Source: Lactococcus garvieae (GTDB taxonomy: Bacteria; Bacillota; Bacilli; Lactobacillales; Streptococcaceae). Taken from it: 37,493 nt of DNA. The position numbers and the translations under genes were made by a program. The notes beneath the pieces were generated by a model. The model made no database searches. It was not told where the DNA came from and worked only from the letters and a program-made list of their open reading frames with translations. How positions within the stretch are numbered: position 1 is the first letter of the stretch; every line of letters begins with the position of its first letter. Location: NCBI RefSeq assembly GCF_016758115.1, contig NZ_WIVG01000020.1, forward strand, positions 267 through 37,759, in the 5' to 3' direction. Below, in pieces: positions 27,341-36,836 of the stretch.

Positions 27341-27524
27341 ACGGATTTAAACGTTGTAGTACCTCTTGCCATAAGTTTCCGCTAAAAACGCGAGTTGCTT
27401 GTCCTCCTCCAAGCACACCATAACCTAGCATTAGGCCTGTTGCTACTGCTACAACTACAAGAACAAGGACTAAGAGGAGCAAAGAAAGGCGAATCCCTAA
27501 GACTTTAATCGTTTTTTTAATCAT
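27339..27524 (-). CDS. epuA: EpuA-family small membrane protein (PF11772 type)
   Basis: 61-aa protein with a basic start ([12 protein letters not shown]) and one long hydrophobic helix at about residues 12-36, then an extracellular tail containing GYGVLGGG and [10 protein letters not shown]. This fits the small family often annotated as an RNA polymerase beta-subunit-like protein and called EpuA in pneumococcus, where it follows murA and precedes the nuclease gene endA. Here it overlaps murA by 8 bp and no endA follows. The true function is unknown; the polymerase label has no support from this sequence. Confidence 0.8.
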   Translation of the reverse strand: MIKKTIKVLGIRLSLLLLVLVLVVVAVATGLMLGYGVLGGGQATRVFSGNLWQEVLQRLNP

Positions 27525-28800
27525 CTATTTCCTCAAGTTCTGGAACACGTTCAATATCTGCTCCAAGTGATTTTAATTTTTCATGAAATCGATAGTAACC
27601 ACGATCAAGGTGATTTAATTTACGAACGGTAGTTTGCCCTTGGGCTACCATTCCTAACAAAATCAAAGCTGCACTCGCGCGTAAATCTGTTGACTTAACT
27701 TGGGCACCTTGCAACTTACGTGTCCCTTGGATAATGGCTGTGTTTCGCGTGATATCGACAGTCAATCCCATACGGCGCATTTCTTCCAAGTGCTGGAAAC
27801 GGTTTTCAAAGACTGTTTCAATCATCGTTGATTCACCATTTGCAATAGCTTGCACAGCAGTCATCTGTGATTGCATATCTGTTGGAAAACCTGGATGTGG
27901 CAAAGTTTTGACATTGGTTGGTTTTAAAACTTTAGGACCGATAACACGGAGCCCTTCAGCTTCTTGGACGAATTCCACCCCCATCTCAATCAATTTTGAA
28001 ATCAGCGGTCGGTTATGCTCACGAACAGCATCTTTGATTAGGACATCACCTTGTGTCATTGCAGCTGCTACCATGAAGGTTCCAGCTTCGATACGGTCTT
28101 GGACTACTGCGTGGTTGGCCCCATGCATTTTTTCAACCCCTTTGATGATGATGGTATCCGTTCCCGCACCTTTGACATTTGCTCCCATCTTATTGAGCCA
28201 GTTGGCCAAATCAACAATCTCAGGTTCACGTGCAGCGTTTTCCAAAGTTGTTGTGCCTTCTGCCAAAGTTGCTGCCATCATCAAGTTTTGTGTAGCCCCA
28301 ACCGATGGAAAATCTAGATAAATGTAAGCCCCACGAAGTTTCTCAGCCTTGGCTTCAATATAGCCAGCTTCTTGAGTGATTTCAGCTCCCATCAATTCAA
28401 AGCCTCGCAGGTGTAAATCAATGGGACGTGAACCGATAGAACAGCCGCCCGGCATCGAAACACGAGCATGACCATTGCGCGCAAGGATAGGCCCCATTAC
28501 GACAATGGAGGCACGCATCTTACTTACAAATTCATAAGGTGCCTTTATTTTTACCTTTGCAGCTGCTTGTGCTTTAACTGCTTTGTTTTCTTCTGAAAAC
28601 TCCAAATCTACTCCAAGATGATCCACTAAGTTATTCATCATATAGACATCGCTCAGAATAGGAACATTCCGAAGAACAATTTCTCCCTCGCTTGGCAAAA
28701 GCGTTGCTGCAAGCAAAGGTAGAACGGCATTTTTTGCACCTTCGATTTCTACAGTTCCTTTAAGGCGTGTATTACCGCCCTTGACAATTATTTTATCCAT
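27517..28800 (-). CDS. murA: UDP-N-acetylglucosamine 1-carboxyvinyltransferase
   Basis: First committed step of peptidoglycan synthesis: transfers enolpyruvate from PEP to UDP-GlcNAc in the cytosol. The 427 aa hold Lys23-Asn24 in GAKNAVLP and the active-site Cys120 in [11 protein letters not shown]; a Cys here predicts the usual fosfomycin target. HPGFPTDMQ and RAS-x-A further on are family signatures. Low-GC Gram-positives usually have two copies; pairing with epuA suggests the copy equivalent to streptococcal murA next to epuA. Good promoter upstream; translated into epuA by overlap. Confidence 0.96.
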   Translation of the reverse strand: MDKIIVKGGNTRLKGTVEIEGAKNAVLPLLAATLLPSEGEIVLRNVPILSDVYMMNNLVDHLGVDLEFSEENKAVKAQAAAKVKIKAPYEFVSKMRASIVVMGPILARNGHARVSMPGGCSIGSRPIDLHLRGFELMGAEITQEAGYIEAKAEKLRGAYIYLDFPSVGATQNLMMAATLAEGTTTLENAAREPEIVDLANWLNKMGANVKGAGTDTIIIKGVEKMHGANHAVVQDRIEAGTFMVAAAMTQGDVLIKDAVREHNRPLISKLIEMGVEFVQEAEGLRVIGPKVLKPTNVKTLPHPGFPTDMQSQMTAVQAIANGESTMIETVFENRFQHLEEMRRMGLTVDITRNTAIIQGTRKLQGAQVKSTDLRASAALILLGMVAQGQTTVRKLNHLDRGYYRFHEKLKSLGADIERVPELEEIDD

Positions 28801-28842
28801 TTGTTCATTCCTATAACTTCTTTATTCTAAAAGACAACCTAA

Positions 28843-28870
28843 ATTATAGCACAATGAATCATTTCGTCAA
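28843..28870 (-). promoter_or_regulatory. Promoter of murA
   Basis: Minus-strand TTGACG, 16 bp, TATAAT with extended TGC; 42 bp before the ATG. Confidence 0.8.
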
Positions 28871-28872
28871 CT

Positions 28873-29661
28873 TTACAGGATTACGTCCGTTTCTTGTATC
28901 AACTGTTCTACTAAATGTCGCGGCAGGCTATAAATATACTGACAGTCTGTAAGATTCGGCTCTTCTCCCTCAAAGGTCTTGGTCACAAAACCAAGTTTTC
29001 CAGCCAAAATACTTCCTGCAGCATAGTCCCATGGTTGTAAGCGACTAAAATATCCCACAATTTTTCCTTCAAGCAAGTCTGCGTAAGCTATCCCAGCACT
29101 TCCTAACATTCTCACACCTAAAGTTTTCAGACTAAAGTCTGTCAGTTTATAAAAATTTTTACGGTAAATCATAGAATTTATAGCCAGTAAACTTTCTGAT
29201 AACTCTTTAGGTTTATAGGTCAGCTTCCTGTTGTTACAAAATACGTGGTGCGCATTGTTCCAGTAAAGCTTATCTTCCATTACGTTAAGTATTAAGCCAA
29301 ATTGCGCTTGTCCGTGCTCATAATATGCCAGCATCACAGCAAAGCTGTCTTGCTGTACAACGAAGTTAATGGTTCCATCAATGGGATCTAAAATCCAAAA
29401 ATTTTCTTGAGATTGGTCAAAGGATACAAGGTTCTTTCCTGACTCTTCCGCCAAAATTTTATCTTCAGGATAGGTTTTGAGGATGTTTTCAATAATAATT
29501 TCCTGAACTTTTTTATCAAAATTTGTCACTAAATCACTGAAGCTACTTTTGTGAGAAATTTCCAGCCTCTGATGAATATTATCTCGAAGAAAAATGCCCG
29601 CTTCTCTGATCCAAACTTTCGCTTGCTCAAGCTTCTTCAAAGCGAACGTATTGTCTTTCAC
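28873..29661 (-). CDS. Inositol monophosphatase-family phosphatase
   Basis: 262-aa Mg-dependent phosphatase of the FIG/IMPase fold. Metal ligands are seen in AEESG (Glu72-Glu73), [10 protein letters not shown] (91-100) and [12 protein letters not shown] near residue 205. The start is GTG, with an ideal AAAGGAGGT eight nt upstream located inside the 3' end of the UPF0223 gene, so the two genes overlap by 35 bp and are coupled. Firmicutes members are loosely called SuhB, but the physiological substrate is uncertain. Confidence 0.9.
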   Translation of the reverse strand: MKDNTFALKKLEQAKVWIREAGIFLRDNIHQRLEISHKSSFSDLVTNFDKKVQEIIIENILKTYPEDKILAEESGKNLVSFDQSQENFWILDPIDGTINFVVQQDSFAVMLAYYEHGQAQFGLILNVMEDKLYWNNAHHVFCNNRKLTYKPKELSESLLAINSMIYRKNFYKLTDFSLKTLGVRMLGSAGIAYADLLEGKIVGYFSRLQPWDYAAGSILAGKLGFVTKTFEGEEPNLTDCQYIYSLPRHLVEQLIQETDVIL

Positions 29662-29908
29662 TAGCCTGTACCTCCTTTAGGGCACGATAAAGCGAATAAC
29701 CACTGTTCTCCTCAAATTCTCGCCCCAGTTGCTTTTCTTGCATCTTTGAAGGAACAATTCGTTTAAACTCTTTGTAGTTTTCTAAAAATTCTTCCCGATT
29801 GACTTTGCTTTCATAAAATTTTTCAACTTGATTGAAAAAAGAGAGCACTGCAGTCATTTCAGCAGTACTCCAACTCAAATCAAGTGGATATTGATAATTT
29901 GTTTTCAT
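29627..29908 (-). CDS. UPF0223 family protein
   Basis: 93-aa cytosolic protein of unknown function matching the YktA/UPF0223 family: an opening [14 protein letters not shown], the central [18 protein letters not shown], and [11 protein letters not shown] near the end. Helical, with no cysteine. Its last 35 bp encode the start and ribosome site of the following phosphatase. It lies 26 bp behind spx. The spx-UPF0223-IMPase order is also found in streptococci, hinting at co-expression. Confidence 0.9.
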   Translation of the reverse strand: MKTNYQYPLDLSWSTAEMTAVLSFFNQVEKFYESKVNREEFLENYKEFKRIVPSKMQEKQLGREFEENSGYSLYRALKEVQASERQYVRFEEA

Positions 29909-29934
29909 AATTTTCCACTCTCCTTTTATCTCAT

Positions 29935-30327
29935 TTAAAATTCGTTCACAGCTTGCCTCATCTCAGCACGGCGATAGTGACGAGGTAAAAAGGCACGTAT
30001 CTCATCTTCATTAAAACCAATTTGTAACAAACGATCATCTGTAATAATCGGACGACGCAAAAGATTTGGATACTTTGTCACAAGATCAATTAACTCGTTA
30101 ATTGTTAACTCATCAAGGTCCAAATCAAGCTTTTGAAATATTTTTGATCGAATCGAGATAATGTCTTCCGTACCATTTTCCGTTTTTGACAAAATTTTAC
30201 GCAAGTCATCACTCGTCATCGGCTGTGTCAAAATATTGTGCTCCTTATAAGGGACACCGTGTTTATCCAACCATGCACGCGCCTTACGACAACTTGTGCA
30301 TGACGGAGACAAGTATAAATCAACCAC
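29935..30327 (-). CDS. spx: Spx-family transcriptional regulator
   Basis: 130-aa ArsC-fold regulator that binds the RNA polymerase alpha C-terminal domain and redirects transcription under thiol or oxidative stress; it is normally degraded by ClpXP. The redox switch CTSC (Cys10-Cys13) is intact, and the helix with [14 protein letters not shown] is typical. Start is GTG after GGGGAAAG. Lactococci carry several spx paralogues; which one this is cannot be decided here. A TATAAT with TG extension lies 70 bp upstream. Confidence 0.93.
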   Translation of the reverse strand: MVDLYLSPSCTSCRKARAWLDKHGVPYKEHNILTQPMTSDDLRKILSKTENGTEDIISIRSKIFQKLDLDLDELTINELIDLVTKYPNLLRRPIITDDRLLQIGFNEDEIRAFLPRHYRRAEMRQAVNEF

Positions 30328-30396
30328 TTTCTTTCCCCATTCTATCTAGGCTGTGAACAATTCTAAAACTTGAGCAGCGCTATCATTTCGCTAATC

Positions 30397-30402
30397 ATTA
30401 TA
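30397..30402 (-). promoter_or_regulatory. Putative -10 of spx
   Basis: Minus-strand TGTTATAAT, 69 bp ahead of the GTG start; -35 not convincing. Confidence 0.5.
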
Positions 30403-30464
30403 ACAAAATTTAGGGTTTAATAAAAGCGTGTTTTTTTACTATTGTGTGAGAATTTATGTCTATG

Positions 30465-30992
30465 TCACACATTGTTCATATCCTCACAAATTTCTTGCAA
30501 ATCTTCAAATCTAATCCAGTCCATATTATAGTTTGGTATCTTTTGCATCTTGTTTGTAATATAACGCAGTTTTGTTTCGTTTTCTTCATCGTATAAAACT
30601 AAGGCGCCTTCCGAATTTTCAAGTAAGAAATCGTTATACTGACGAAATTGACTGGGATTTTCGTAACTTTCGTAGGCATACTTGACATAATCTACATTTT
30701 TAAACTCCTGCAATTTAGCCTGATTGGCTTGATTCCAGTTTTTTCCATGCGTTTCAAAAGGAAAGATACTGGCTATGAAAAAATCATAATTTTTCTGCAA
30801 CTCTTTGGAAACCTGTAAAGCCCAATATTCAAAACCCAGACTACCAGTAAAAATAACCCAATTAAGACCATTGTCCAAATAAGCTTCCAAGCGCATTTTT
30901 AAAGCTTTTTTGATAATACTTATTTTTATATCCTTTTCATCAAAAATCCCTAAGTCAAAAGCTGTGTAACCTGTGATAAGTAAAGTTTTCAT
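30465..30992 (-). CDS. ypsA: DUF1273 / YpsA-family protein
   Basis: SLOG-fold protein of the YpsA family, linked in Bacillus and Staphylococcus to cell division and possibly nucleotide binding; the molecular role is unsettled. The 175-aa form starts at ATG 30992 (MKTLLITGYTAFDLGIF), eight nt after AGGGAAG; a GTG at 31001 is less well placed. The TGS-like nucleotide motif FTGSLGFEYWA and the segment FPFETHGKNWNQANQ are family features. Divergent from recU-pbp1A with a 70-bp shared promoter region, an arrangement common in Firmicutes. Confidence 0.9.
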   Translation of the reverse strand: MKTLLITGYTAFDLGIFDEKDIKISIIKKALKMRLEAYLDNGLNWVIFTGSLGFEYWALQVSKELQKNYDFFIASIFPFETHGKNWNQANQAKLQEFKNVDYVKYAYESYENPSQFRQYNDFLLENSEGALVLYDEENETKLRYITNKMQKIPNYNMDWIRFEDLQEICEDMNNV

Positions 30993-31020
30993 AACTGACA
31001 CTTCCCTGTAAAAAATATGC

Positions 31021-31035
31021 TATAATTACATTATA
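31021..31035. promoter_or_regulatory. Divergent -10 elements for recU (+) and ypsA (-)
   Basis: Plus strand: TGCTATAAT with the hexamer at 31021-31026, serving recU. Minus strand: TATAAT at 31030-31035, serving ypsA. The two -10 boxes are 3 bp apart, so polymerases would compete. Neither has a strong -35. Confidence 0.55.
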
Positions 31036-31072
31036 CAATAGAGGTGACAATTTAATAAACGGAAAAATACTT

Positions 31073-31723
31073 ATGTTGAAATATCCCCAAGGTTTAAACA
31101 AACAAGGAAAAGCTTTTTCAGAAAAAACATCTGGGAAAAAAATAGTGCATAACGCTGCGAAAAGTTCCCTGAATATGATAAAATCTAAACCGGCAGTAAA
31201 ATTTGGAAAGCGTGGGATGAACTTTGAAGCCGAGATTAATGCCACCAATGATTACTATCTGGCACACGATATCGCTGTAATTCATAAAAAACCCACACCC
31301 ATCCAAATCGTAAAAGTCGACTACCCCAAACGTAGCCGGGCAAAAATCACTGAAGCTTACTTTAGACAGGCTTCTACCACTGATTATTCCGGAGTCTACC
31401 AAGGGAGATATATTGACTTTGAGGCTAAAGAAACACATCAGAAAACAAGTTTTCCTCTGAAAAATTTCCATGAACATCAAATTGTTCATATGAAAAAGGT
31501 GATTGAGCAAAAAGGTATCGCTTTTGTTCTTTTACATTTTGCTTCTTTAGACGAAACCTACTACTTGCCTTCTGAGAATTTGATTCACTTTTATCATGAG
31601 AAGAACGGGCTAAAGTCCATTCCACTTGATTATATTAAAAAGCATGCTTACCCGCTTTCATCCAATCAAATTCCTAGAATTCCCTATTTGGAAATCGTTA
31701 ATAAACTTTGTGAGGTGAATTAA
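31073..31723 (+). CDS. recU: Holliday junction resolvase RecU
   Basis: Endonuclease that resolves Holliday junctions in Firmicutes, functional replacement for RuvC. The 216 aa show the family features: [11 protein letters not shown]-like opening (here [12 protein letters not shown]), then [13 protein letters not shown], then the active-site block [18 protein letters not shown] with catalytic Asp, Glu and Lys, and FVLLHFA. It is the first gene of a plus-strand operon. Its 3' end supplies the GAGGTGA ribosome site for pbp1A, which begins one base after the recU stop. The recU ribosome site itself is weak. Confidence 0.96.
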   Translation: MLKYPQGLNKQGKAFSEKTSGKKIVHNAAKSSLNMIKSKPAVKFGKRGMNFEAEINATNDYYLAHDIAVIHKKPTPIQIVKVDYPKRSRAKITEAYFRQASTTDYSGVYQGRYIDFEAKETHQKTSFPLKNFHEHQIVHMKKVIEQKGIAFVLLHFASLDETYYLPSENLIHFYHEKNGLKSIPLDYIKKHAYPLSSNQIPRIPYLEIVNKLCEVN

Positions 31724-31724
31724 A

Positions 31725-33839
31725 ATTTCTACGAACAAACGAAAAAAATCAAAAGCGAGTCAAAAGAAAAATACGGCTGTTAAAAGATCACTCATTTCCA
31801 CATTGAAATGGGCTTTAATTCTGATTTTTTCCGCTGTCATCTTTACTTTTGTTGCTGCAGGTGCACTTTTTATATACTATGCAAAAGATGCTCCTAAATT
31901 AGATATGAGTAAGCTTGAGTCCCCTCCTTCAACAGTTGTTTACGACAAGGATGAAAACATTATTGCAACACTTGGGGCAGAACAACGCGACTTAGTACAA
32001 ACAGACAATATTCCTGTTATGCTTGTCAATGCCGTTACCTCAATTGAAGACCACCGCTTTTTTAATACACGAGGTGTTGATCCGATACGTATTGTCGGCT
32101 CTTTATTAAATAACTTACGTGGCGGACATATTCAGGGTGGTTCTACCCTAGACATGCAGTTGATTAAGCTCTCTTTTTATTCTACGGACTCTTCCGATCA
32201 AACCATGCGTGTAAAGATTCAAGAAGCTTGGCTTGCTTTACAGCTTGATCAAAAGTGGTCTAAGGAGCAAATTTTTATCGCTTATGTCAATAAAGTCAAC
32301 ATGGCTAATGGCTATTATGGTATGGGAACTGCTTCCAAGGCTTACTATAACAAGCCGTTAACCCAGTTATCTATTGCGCAACTTGCATTGCTGGCAGGGA
32401 TGCCTCAAGCGCCAAATACCTACAACCCTTATAAAAATCCAGAAGCTGCGAAGTATCGCCGTGATCTGGTTATCAATTCCATGTATCGCTTTGGTAAAAT
32501 TACGGAAAAACAAAGAGATGAAGCGCTTAACACGCCCATTGATGATGGCCTTCAAACATTAAAAGGCGGCGCAAATATTCCTGAGTACGCTAATGACTTT
32601 ATCACAGAAGCCATCAAACAGGCCAATCAAGAAACAGGGCTGGATGCTCCAAATGCTGGCTTAAAGATATATACAACACTTGACAGTAAAGCTCAAAATG
32701 ACCTCTTCAACATTGTCAATACTAATGATTCTGTTCCTTTCACAGATGACGAGCTCCAAGTCGCTTCAACCCTCATTGACACACAAACAGGTGGTGTAGC
32801 TGCTCAAATCGGCAGTCGTAAGCGCGAAATTACTCCTTTTGGTTTCAATCAGGCTACTGCGGTAGACCGCGACTGGGGCTCAACAGTAAAACCTTTGGTT
32901 GACTATGCCCCAGCTTTCGATAATGGTATTTACACAAGTACTGCTCAAACTATCTCGGACTCTGGACCTTACTTTTATCCAGACTCTCCGAACATTCAGT
33001 TGAACAACTGGGACAACCGCTATCTCGGAAATATCACTGTGCGACAGGCTTTAGCCCTTTCACGTAACATTCCAGCCATCAAAACATTAAATGCAGTTGG
33101 ACTTGACAAAGCTACCGAGTTTGCGAACAAGTTGGGCTTTAAATATGCCGTAGAAACAGGAACAAATGCCAATGGTGAAGCAACTTTTGAACCAGGCACG
33201 ATGACATACTCAAACGGTATTTCAAGTAATTCAAGAAGTAAGGATACTCAATATGGTGCCAGCTCTGAACGCATGGCTGCTGCTTATGCTGCCTTAGCTA
33301 ATGATGGTATTTATACTAAACCTTACTATGTTTCAAAAATCATCATGCCTGATGGTTCGACAAAAACTTACGAACCGGAGCGCACACGTGCTATGAAGCC
33401 TTCTACAGCCTATATTATTACTGATATTCTCAAAGGAGTAATCAAAGGTAATGACGGAGCAATACCGGCACTTTCTACAGGTCTTTACGCCCAAACTCCT
33501 GGACTCCCAGAAGCTGGAAAAACGGGGACTTCAAACTATGATGCCAGTGAATATCAACAAGCATTAGAAACTGCTGGTATTACCCAAGCACAACTCCAAG
33601 GTGGATCCATGGCACCTGATGAAAACTTTGTCGGCTACACGCCTCAGTATGCAATGGCTGTATGGACAGGCTACAAAAACAAGCTCCAGCCTATTTATGG
33701 CGAAAATATGTACATTGCCGCCAAAGTTTTCAAAGCAATGATGAATGATCTTTATCCCGATCCAACATCTGTTGAAGACTGGCAGATGCCGACTGACGTT
33801 ATAAAACAAGGTTCTGAACTTGCTGCAACAGGAAATTAA
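31725..33839 (+). CDS. pbp1A: Class A penicillin-binding protein 1A, ATT start proposed
   Basis: Bifunctional peptidoglycan synthase anchored in the membrane. From the ATT start (704 aa) it has a Lys/Arg-rich cytoplasmic tail, one transmembrane helix at about 30-50, a GT51 transglycosylase domain with catalytic Glu108 in IEDHRFF and GGSTLDMQLIK, and a transpeptidase domain with Ser386-x-x-Lys in GSTVKPL, SRN at 446-448, and GKTGTSNYD. The first standard codon is TTG at 31803, which would remove the basic tail and has no ribosome site. ATT at 31725 is one base after the recU stop and seven nt behind GAGGTG. An ATG-to-ATT change or a base error is possible. Confidence 0.9.
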   Translation: MSTNKRKKSKASQKKNTAVKRSLISTLKWALILIFSAVIFTFVAAGALFIYYAKDAPKLDMSKLESPPSTVVYDKDENIIATLGAEQRDLVQTDNIPVMLVNAVTSIEDHRFFNTRGVDPIRIVGSLLNNLRGGHIQGGSTLDMQLIKLSFYSTDSSDQTMRVKIQEAWLALQLDQKWSKEQIFIAYVNKVNMANGYYGMGTASKAYYNKPLTQLSIAQLALLAGMPQAPNTYNPYKNPEAAKYRRDLVINSMYRFGKITEKQRDEALNTPIDDGLQTLKGGANIPEYANDFITEAIKQANQETGLDAPNAGLKIYTTLDSKAQNDLFNIVNTNDSVPFTDDELQVASTLIDTQTGGVAAQIGSRKREITPFGFNQATAVDRDWGSTVKPLVDYAPAFDNGIYTSTAQTISDSGPYFYPDSPNIQLNNWDNRYLGNITVRQALALSRNIPAIKTLNAVGLDKATEFANKLGFKYAVETGTNANGEATFEPGTMTYSNGISSNSRSKDTQYGASSERMAAAYAALANDGIYTKPYYVSKIIMPDGSTKTYEPERTRAMKPSTAYIITDILKGVIKGNDGAIPALSTGLYAQTPGLPEAGKTGTSNYDASEYQQALETAGITQAQLQGGSMAPDENFVGYTPQYAMAVWTGYKNKLQPIYGENMYIAAKVFKAMMNDLYPDPTSVEDWQMPTDVIKQGSELAATGN

Positions 33840-33842
33840 TCT

Positions 33843-34469
33843 ATGAAAATCAATAAAATCGTCAGTGAAATTGCTCAGGAAAATGCTTATATCCTGAGTA
33901 ATTCTACTTTTAGCTTGCTTATTGACCCAGGCAGTCAGTCTGATAAAATCCTTGAGAAACTCAAAGAAATCAATAAACCTCTTGCTGCTATTTTACTCAC
34001 TCATGCTCATTTTGACCATATCATGGGACTGGACACCATCAAGGAAGCCTATCCCAAAGCTTTAGTTCTGCTGCATGAAAGCGAAAAAGATTGGCTTACG
34101 CATCCCGAGCTTAACGCTTCCGCTTCAATGATGGGTAAACCCGTAACTTGTAAAACAATCGTGGATGAATATTATAGCTGCAATACACCTTATAATTTTT
34201 CAGGGTTAGAGTTCTCTGTTCAGCATACACCCGGTCACTCTCCCGGTGGAGTAAGTTTTGTCTTTGAACAAGAAGGAATCGTTTTTTCTGGAGATGCTCT
34301 TTTTTCAGGTTCAATTGGCAGAACAGACTTGATCGGTGGAAATCATGAACAGCTCCTTCACTCTATTAAACAAGAGCTTTTCTCTCTGCCAGATGACTAT
34401 ATTGTTTATCCTGGTCATGGTCCAAATACCACTATTGGAAAAGAAAAACTGTATAATCCATTTTTTTAA
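33843..34469 (+). CDS. Metallo-beta-lactamase-fold hydrolase (YqgX/glyoxalase II-like)
   Basis: 208-aa cytosolic hydrolase. Zinc motif THAHFDH at residues 53-59, HTPGHSPGGVSF, SGDALFSGSIGRTDL, and a final YPGHGP supply the metal ligands. The family includes glyoxalase II-like thioesterases; true substrate unknown. It starts 3 bp after the pbp1A stop, so it is the last gene of recU-pbp1A-hydrolase. A branched stem ending in five T residues follows. Confidence 0.92.
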   Translation: MKINKIVSEIAQENAYILSNSTFSLLIDPGSQSDKILEKLKEINKPLAAILLTHAHFDHIMGLDTIKEAYPKALVLLHESEKDWLTHPELNASASMMGKPVTCKTIVDEYYSCNTPYNFSGLEFSVQHTPGHSPGGVSFVFEQEGIVFSGDALFSGSIGRTDLIGGNHEQLLHSIKQELFSLPDDYIVYPGHGPNTTIGKEKLYNPFF

Positions 34470-34472
34470 TAT

Positions 34473-34555
34473 AAAAGTCCTCACACGGATACGCACTCCA
34501 AAGGCTAGATTTTTCAGTCTAACTTTTGGTGGTCCTATCAGCATGAGGTCTTTTT
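34473..34555. other. Branched palindromic element, probable terminator of the recU operon
   Basis: Outer arms AAAAGTCCTCA / TGAGGTCTTTTT enclose GGAT/GTCC pairing and a strong inner hairpin CCAAAGGCTAGA / TCTAACTTTTGG (34498-34529). The five T at 34551-34555 make it a terminator for the hydrolase. The inner palindrome resembles, from memory, the CCAAAAGTTAGA ends of IS3-family (IS150-group) elements, so it may be a solo IS end or MITE. The rest of 34556-34652 holds nothing recognisable. Confidence 0.5.
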
Positions 34556-34652
34556 ATAATGTTCTTTTGTGCTCACCACTTTATTTTTGCGTTCCATACA
34601 TCAACTGGGACAAAACAAATAGATATGATATTACTCTATTTTAAACTAGAAT

Positions 34653-34683
34653 AAAAAATCGTGAAGCTAATAAAGCTTCACGA
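34653..34683 (-). terminator. Terminator of the autolysin gene
   Basis: Minus-strand stem TCGTGAAGC / GCTTCACGA with a 7-nt loop followed by six T residues, 15 bp past the stop. Confidence 0.9.
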
Positions 34684-34697
34684 TAGGATAGGGTATA

Positions 34698-35609
34698 TTA
34701 GACAGACAAAGTTTGCCCTGGATAGATATTTCCTGTGATACCGTTCATAGCTGCAAGTTCATCTGCCGTCAACCCATAGACCGAAGCAATCGAAGTTAAA
34801 GTGTCACCAGACTGAACAGTGTATGTACGAGAAACTGCTGAGGCAGAAGTTGAAACCGTGGTAGAGGCAGCTGCTAAAGGAATCTGAAGAACTTGACCTA
34901 TCATGATATGGTCTGTAGCTTGAAGTCCATTTTGAGCGAGGATGGCATCCATGGTTACACCATATTGCGCTGCAATGTCATAGACAGTATCACCTTTTTT
35001 CACAGTGTAGGACTGCAAACCATAAGCACTGGTAGCAGGCGTTGATGTAGGTGATGCGGTAGCGTAACTTGTGGTTGAAGGCGCAGCAACACCACCTCCA
35101 TCATAGGCCGTCAAGCCATACTCTGCAATCAAAGCATTGAGTTTTGCGGCATAATTTGGGTCTGTTGCATAACGGCCTTGTAACCAAGCCGTTGCATCTT
35201 GGTATGAGCTCGTGTTTTCACGCCAAACACCAGAATACAAGAATGAACCTCGCAAAAGTTGCGCTTGAGCTACACAAGCTTCAGCAACTGAACCATAAGC
35301 TTGGAAGGGCTCAACAACATTTTGCATCTGCCCATCAATAAACTCTTGTGTTGGAAGGTAAACAGGAGTTCCCGATGTATATTTTACACCAAAGATATTG
35401 TTATAATTGACAGCCAGAGCACTTTGGCCTGCACTGCTCTCTAAAATTCCCTGCGCAATCATCACAGACGGATAAAGACCGTATTCGTTAGCAACAGGCG
35501 TTGCTGCTTCTGCTAACTCTTGTACAGACATTGCTTGTGCTTTTACCGCTCCAAGACTGGTGAGTGCAACTGCTGCTGCACCAAATAAAAATTTGTGCTT
35601 TGTTCTCAT
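34698..35609 (-). CDS. Secreted glucosaminidase-family (GH73) autolysin with two LysM domains
   Basis: 303-aa wall hydrolase. The signal peptide ends near VKAQA (residues 1-26). The GH73 domain spans about 28-170 with the catalytic-region sequence MIAQGILESSAGQS and NIFGVK. A Thr/Ser/Ala linker and two LysM repeats follow (about 199-245, SYTVKKGDTVYDIAAQYG; about 258-303, TYTVQSGDTLTSIASVYG), which bind peptidoglycan. The plan resembles lactococcal AcmA/AcmD-type autolysins, which have three LysM; two here indicates a shorter relative. Own promoter and terminator. Confidence 0.93.
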   Translation of the reverse strand: MRTKHKFLFGAAAVALTSLGAVKAQAMSVQELAEAATPVANEYGLYPSVMIAQGILESSAGQSALAVNYNNIFGVKYTSGTPVYLPTQEFIDGQMQNVVEPFQAYGSVAEACVAQAQLLRGSFLYSGVWRENTSSYQDATAWLQGRYATDPNYAAKLNALIAEYGLTAYDGGGVAAPSTTSYATASPTSTPATSAYGLQSYTVKKGDTVYDIAAQYGVTMDAILAQNGLQATDHIMIGQVLQIPLAAASTTVSTSASAVSRTYTVQSGDTLTSIASVYGLTADELAAMNGITGNIYPGQTLSV

Positions 35610-35648
35610 TTTACAAAAACTCCATAAATAAAATATTTATTAATTCTA

Positions 35649-35677
35649 AGTATATACTATTTGCTATTCAATGTAAA
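35649..35677 (-). promoter_or_regulatory. Promoter of the autolysin gene
   Basis: Minus-strand TTTACA, 17 bp, TATACT; 40 bp ahead of the ATG, with GGAG as ribosome site. Confidence 0.72.
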
Positions 35678-35751
35678 CCTATACAATTTGTTATATGATA
35701 ATTTTATAATCTTTATTCGCTTTTTTTATGTAAAAGTGGTAGAGTAAGTTT

Positions 35752-35757
35752 TATAAT
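35752..35757 (+). promoter_or_regulatory. Putative -10 of cysK
   Basis: TATAAT 37 bp before the cysK ATG. No consensus -35 at 16-18 bp, which would suit an activator-dependent promoter, but no CmbR/CysB-type box is evident. Confidence 0.5.
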
Positions 35758-35794
35758 AGAGAAAAGAGTCCTTAGGGATAAAAAGGAGAATTTT

Positions 35795-36715
35795 ATGTCT
35801 AAAATTTATGAAAATATCACGGAACTTGTCGGTCAAACACCTATTATCAAGCTTAGAAACCTTCCTGCTGATAGCGCAGAAGTCTATGTCAAGCTTGAAG
35901 CCTTTAATCCCGGTGGTTCTGTGAAAGATCGTATCGCGCTCAATATGATTCGTCAGGCTGAAATTGATGGTCTTTTACAAGCTGGCGGCACTATCGTCGA
36001 ACCCACATCTGGCAATACAGGCATCGGCCTTGCTTTTGTAGGTGCTGCTCTGGGATACAAGGTTGTTATCGTTATGCCTGAAACTTTCTCTGTAGAACGC
36101 CGTAAGTTGATTCAGGCTTACGGTGCTGAGCTTGTCTTGACACCCGCGGCTGGTGGAATGAATGAAGCCATTGCTACAGCAGAACGTCTGGCAGAGGAAA
36201 ATGGTTGGTTCCTTCCCCTTCAGTTTGAAAATCCAGCTAATCCAGCTGCCCATGAGGCAAGTACTGCTGTAGAAATACTTGAAACCTTTGGCGAAACTGG
36301 TTTAGACGCCTTTGTTGCAGGAGTTGGGACTGGCGGGACAATTTCAGGTGTTTCGCATGTTCTGAAGAAGGCCAATCCTGCACTTAAAAGTTATGCTGTT
36401 GAGCCAGCCACTTCCCCACTTTTAAATGGCGGACAACCCCAACCTCATAAAATTCAAGGTATTGGAGTGCCCTTCATCCCTAAAGCTCTGGACACTTCTT
36501 CTTACGATGAAGTCATCGATGTTCCTATCGAAGAAGCTTTCAGCACTGCTCGCGAAATCGGTTTTTATCAAGGTTTCCTTGTGGGTATCTCTAGTGGTGC
36601 GGCTATCTGGGCTGCACTGGAGGTCGCTAAGAAACTGGGCAAAGGTAAAAAAGTGCTGGTTCTGTCCGCAGATAATGGTGAACGCTATCTTTCGACAGAA
36701 CTGTATGATTTTTAG
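35795..36715 (+). CDS. cysK: Cysteine synthase (O-acetylserine thiol-lyase)
   Basis: PLP enzyme making cysteine from O-acetylserine and sulfide. 306 aa, normal length. The PLP lysine is Lys44 in GGSVKDR; the substrate loop is TSGNTG (71-76); the phosphate-binding loop is [10 protein letters not shown]; and SSGAA is near 267. The ATG follows AAAAGGAGA. It is a single gene between its own -10 and a strong shared terminator. Cysteine synthase or cystathionine-beta-synthase-type activity cannot be fully separated by sequence, but length and motifs favour CysK. Confidence 0.96.
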   Translation: MSKIYENITELVGQTPIIKLRNLPADSAEVYVKLEAFNPGGSVKDRIALNMIRQAEIDGLLQAGGTIVEPTSGNTGIGLAFVGAALGYKVVIVMPETFSVERRKLIQAYGAELVLTPAAGGMNEAIATAERLAEENGWFLPLQFENPANPAAHEASTAVEILETFGETGLDAFVAGVGTGGTISGVSHVLKKANPALKSYAVEPATSPLLNGGQPQPHKIQGIGVPFIPKALDTSSYDEVIDVPIEEAFSTAREIGFYQGFLVGISSGAAIWAALEVAKKLGKGKKVLVLSADNGERYLSTELYDF

Positions 36716-36789
36716 TTTGGAAAATTCGAGTGGGAAGTGAGTCCTTAAGCTAAAAGCTAGTGTCTTTCTCGCAAATTTATAAAAAGAAA

Positions 36790-36830
36790 CCGCCCTATTA
36801 GCATGTTCATATGCTAATTGGGCGTTTTTT
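36790..36830. terminator. Bidirectional terminator between cysK and the DUF6273 gene
   Basis: Stem CCGCCC-tATTAGCAT / ATGCTAATtGGGCG(G) with a short loop and T or A runs on both sides, serving the two convergent genes. Confidence 0.9.
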
Positions 36831-36836
36831 CTTTTT

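Noticed and set aside
27734-28321. 195-aa plus-strand ORF
   Set aside because: Shadow of murA on the opposite strand.
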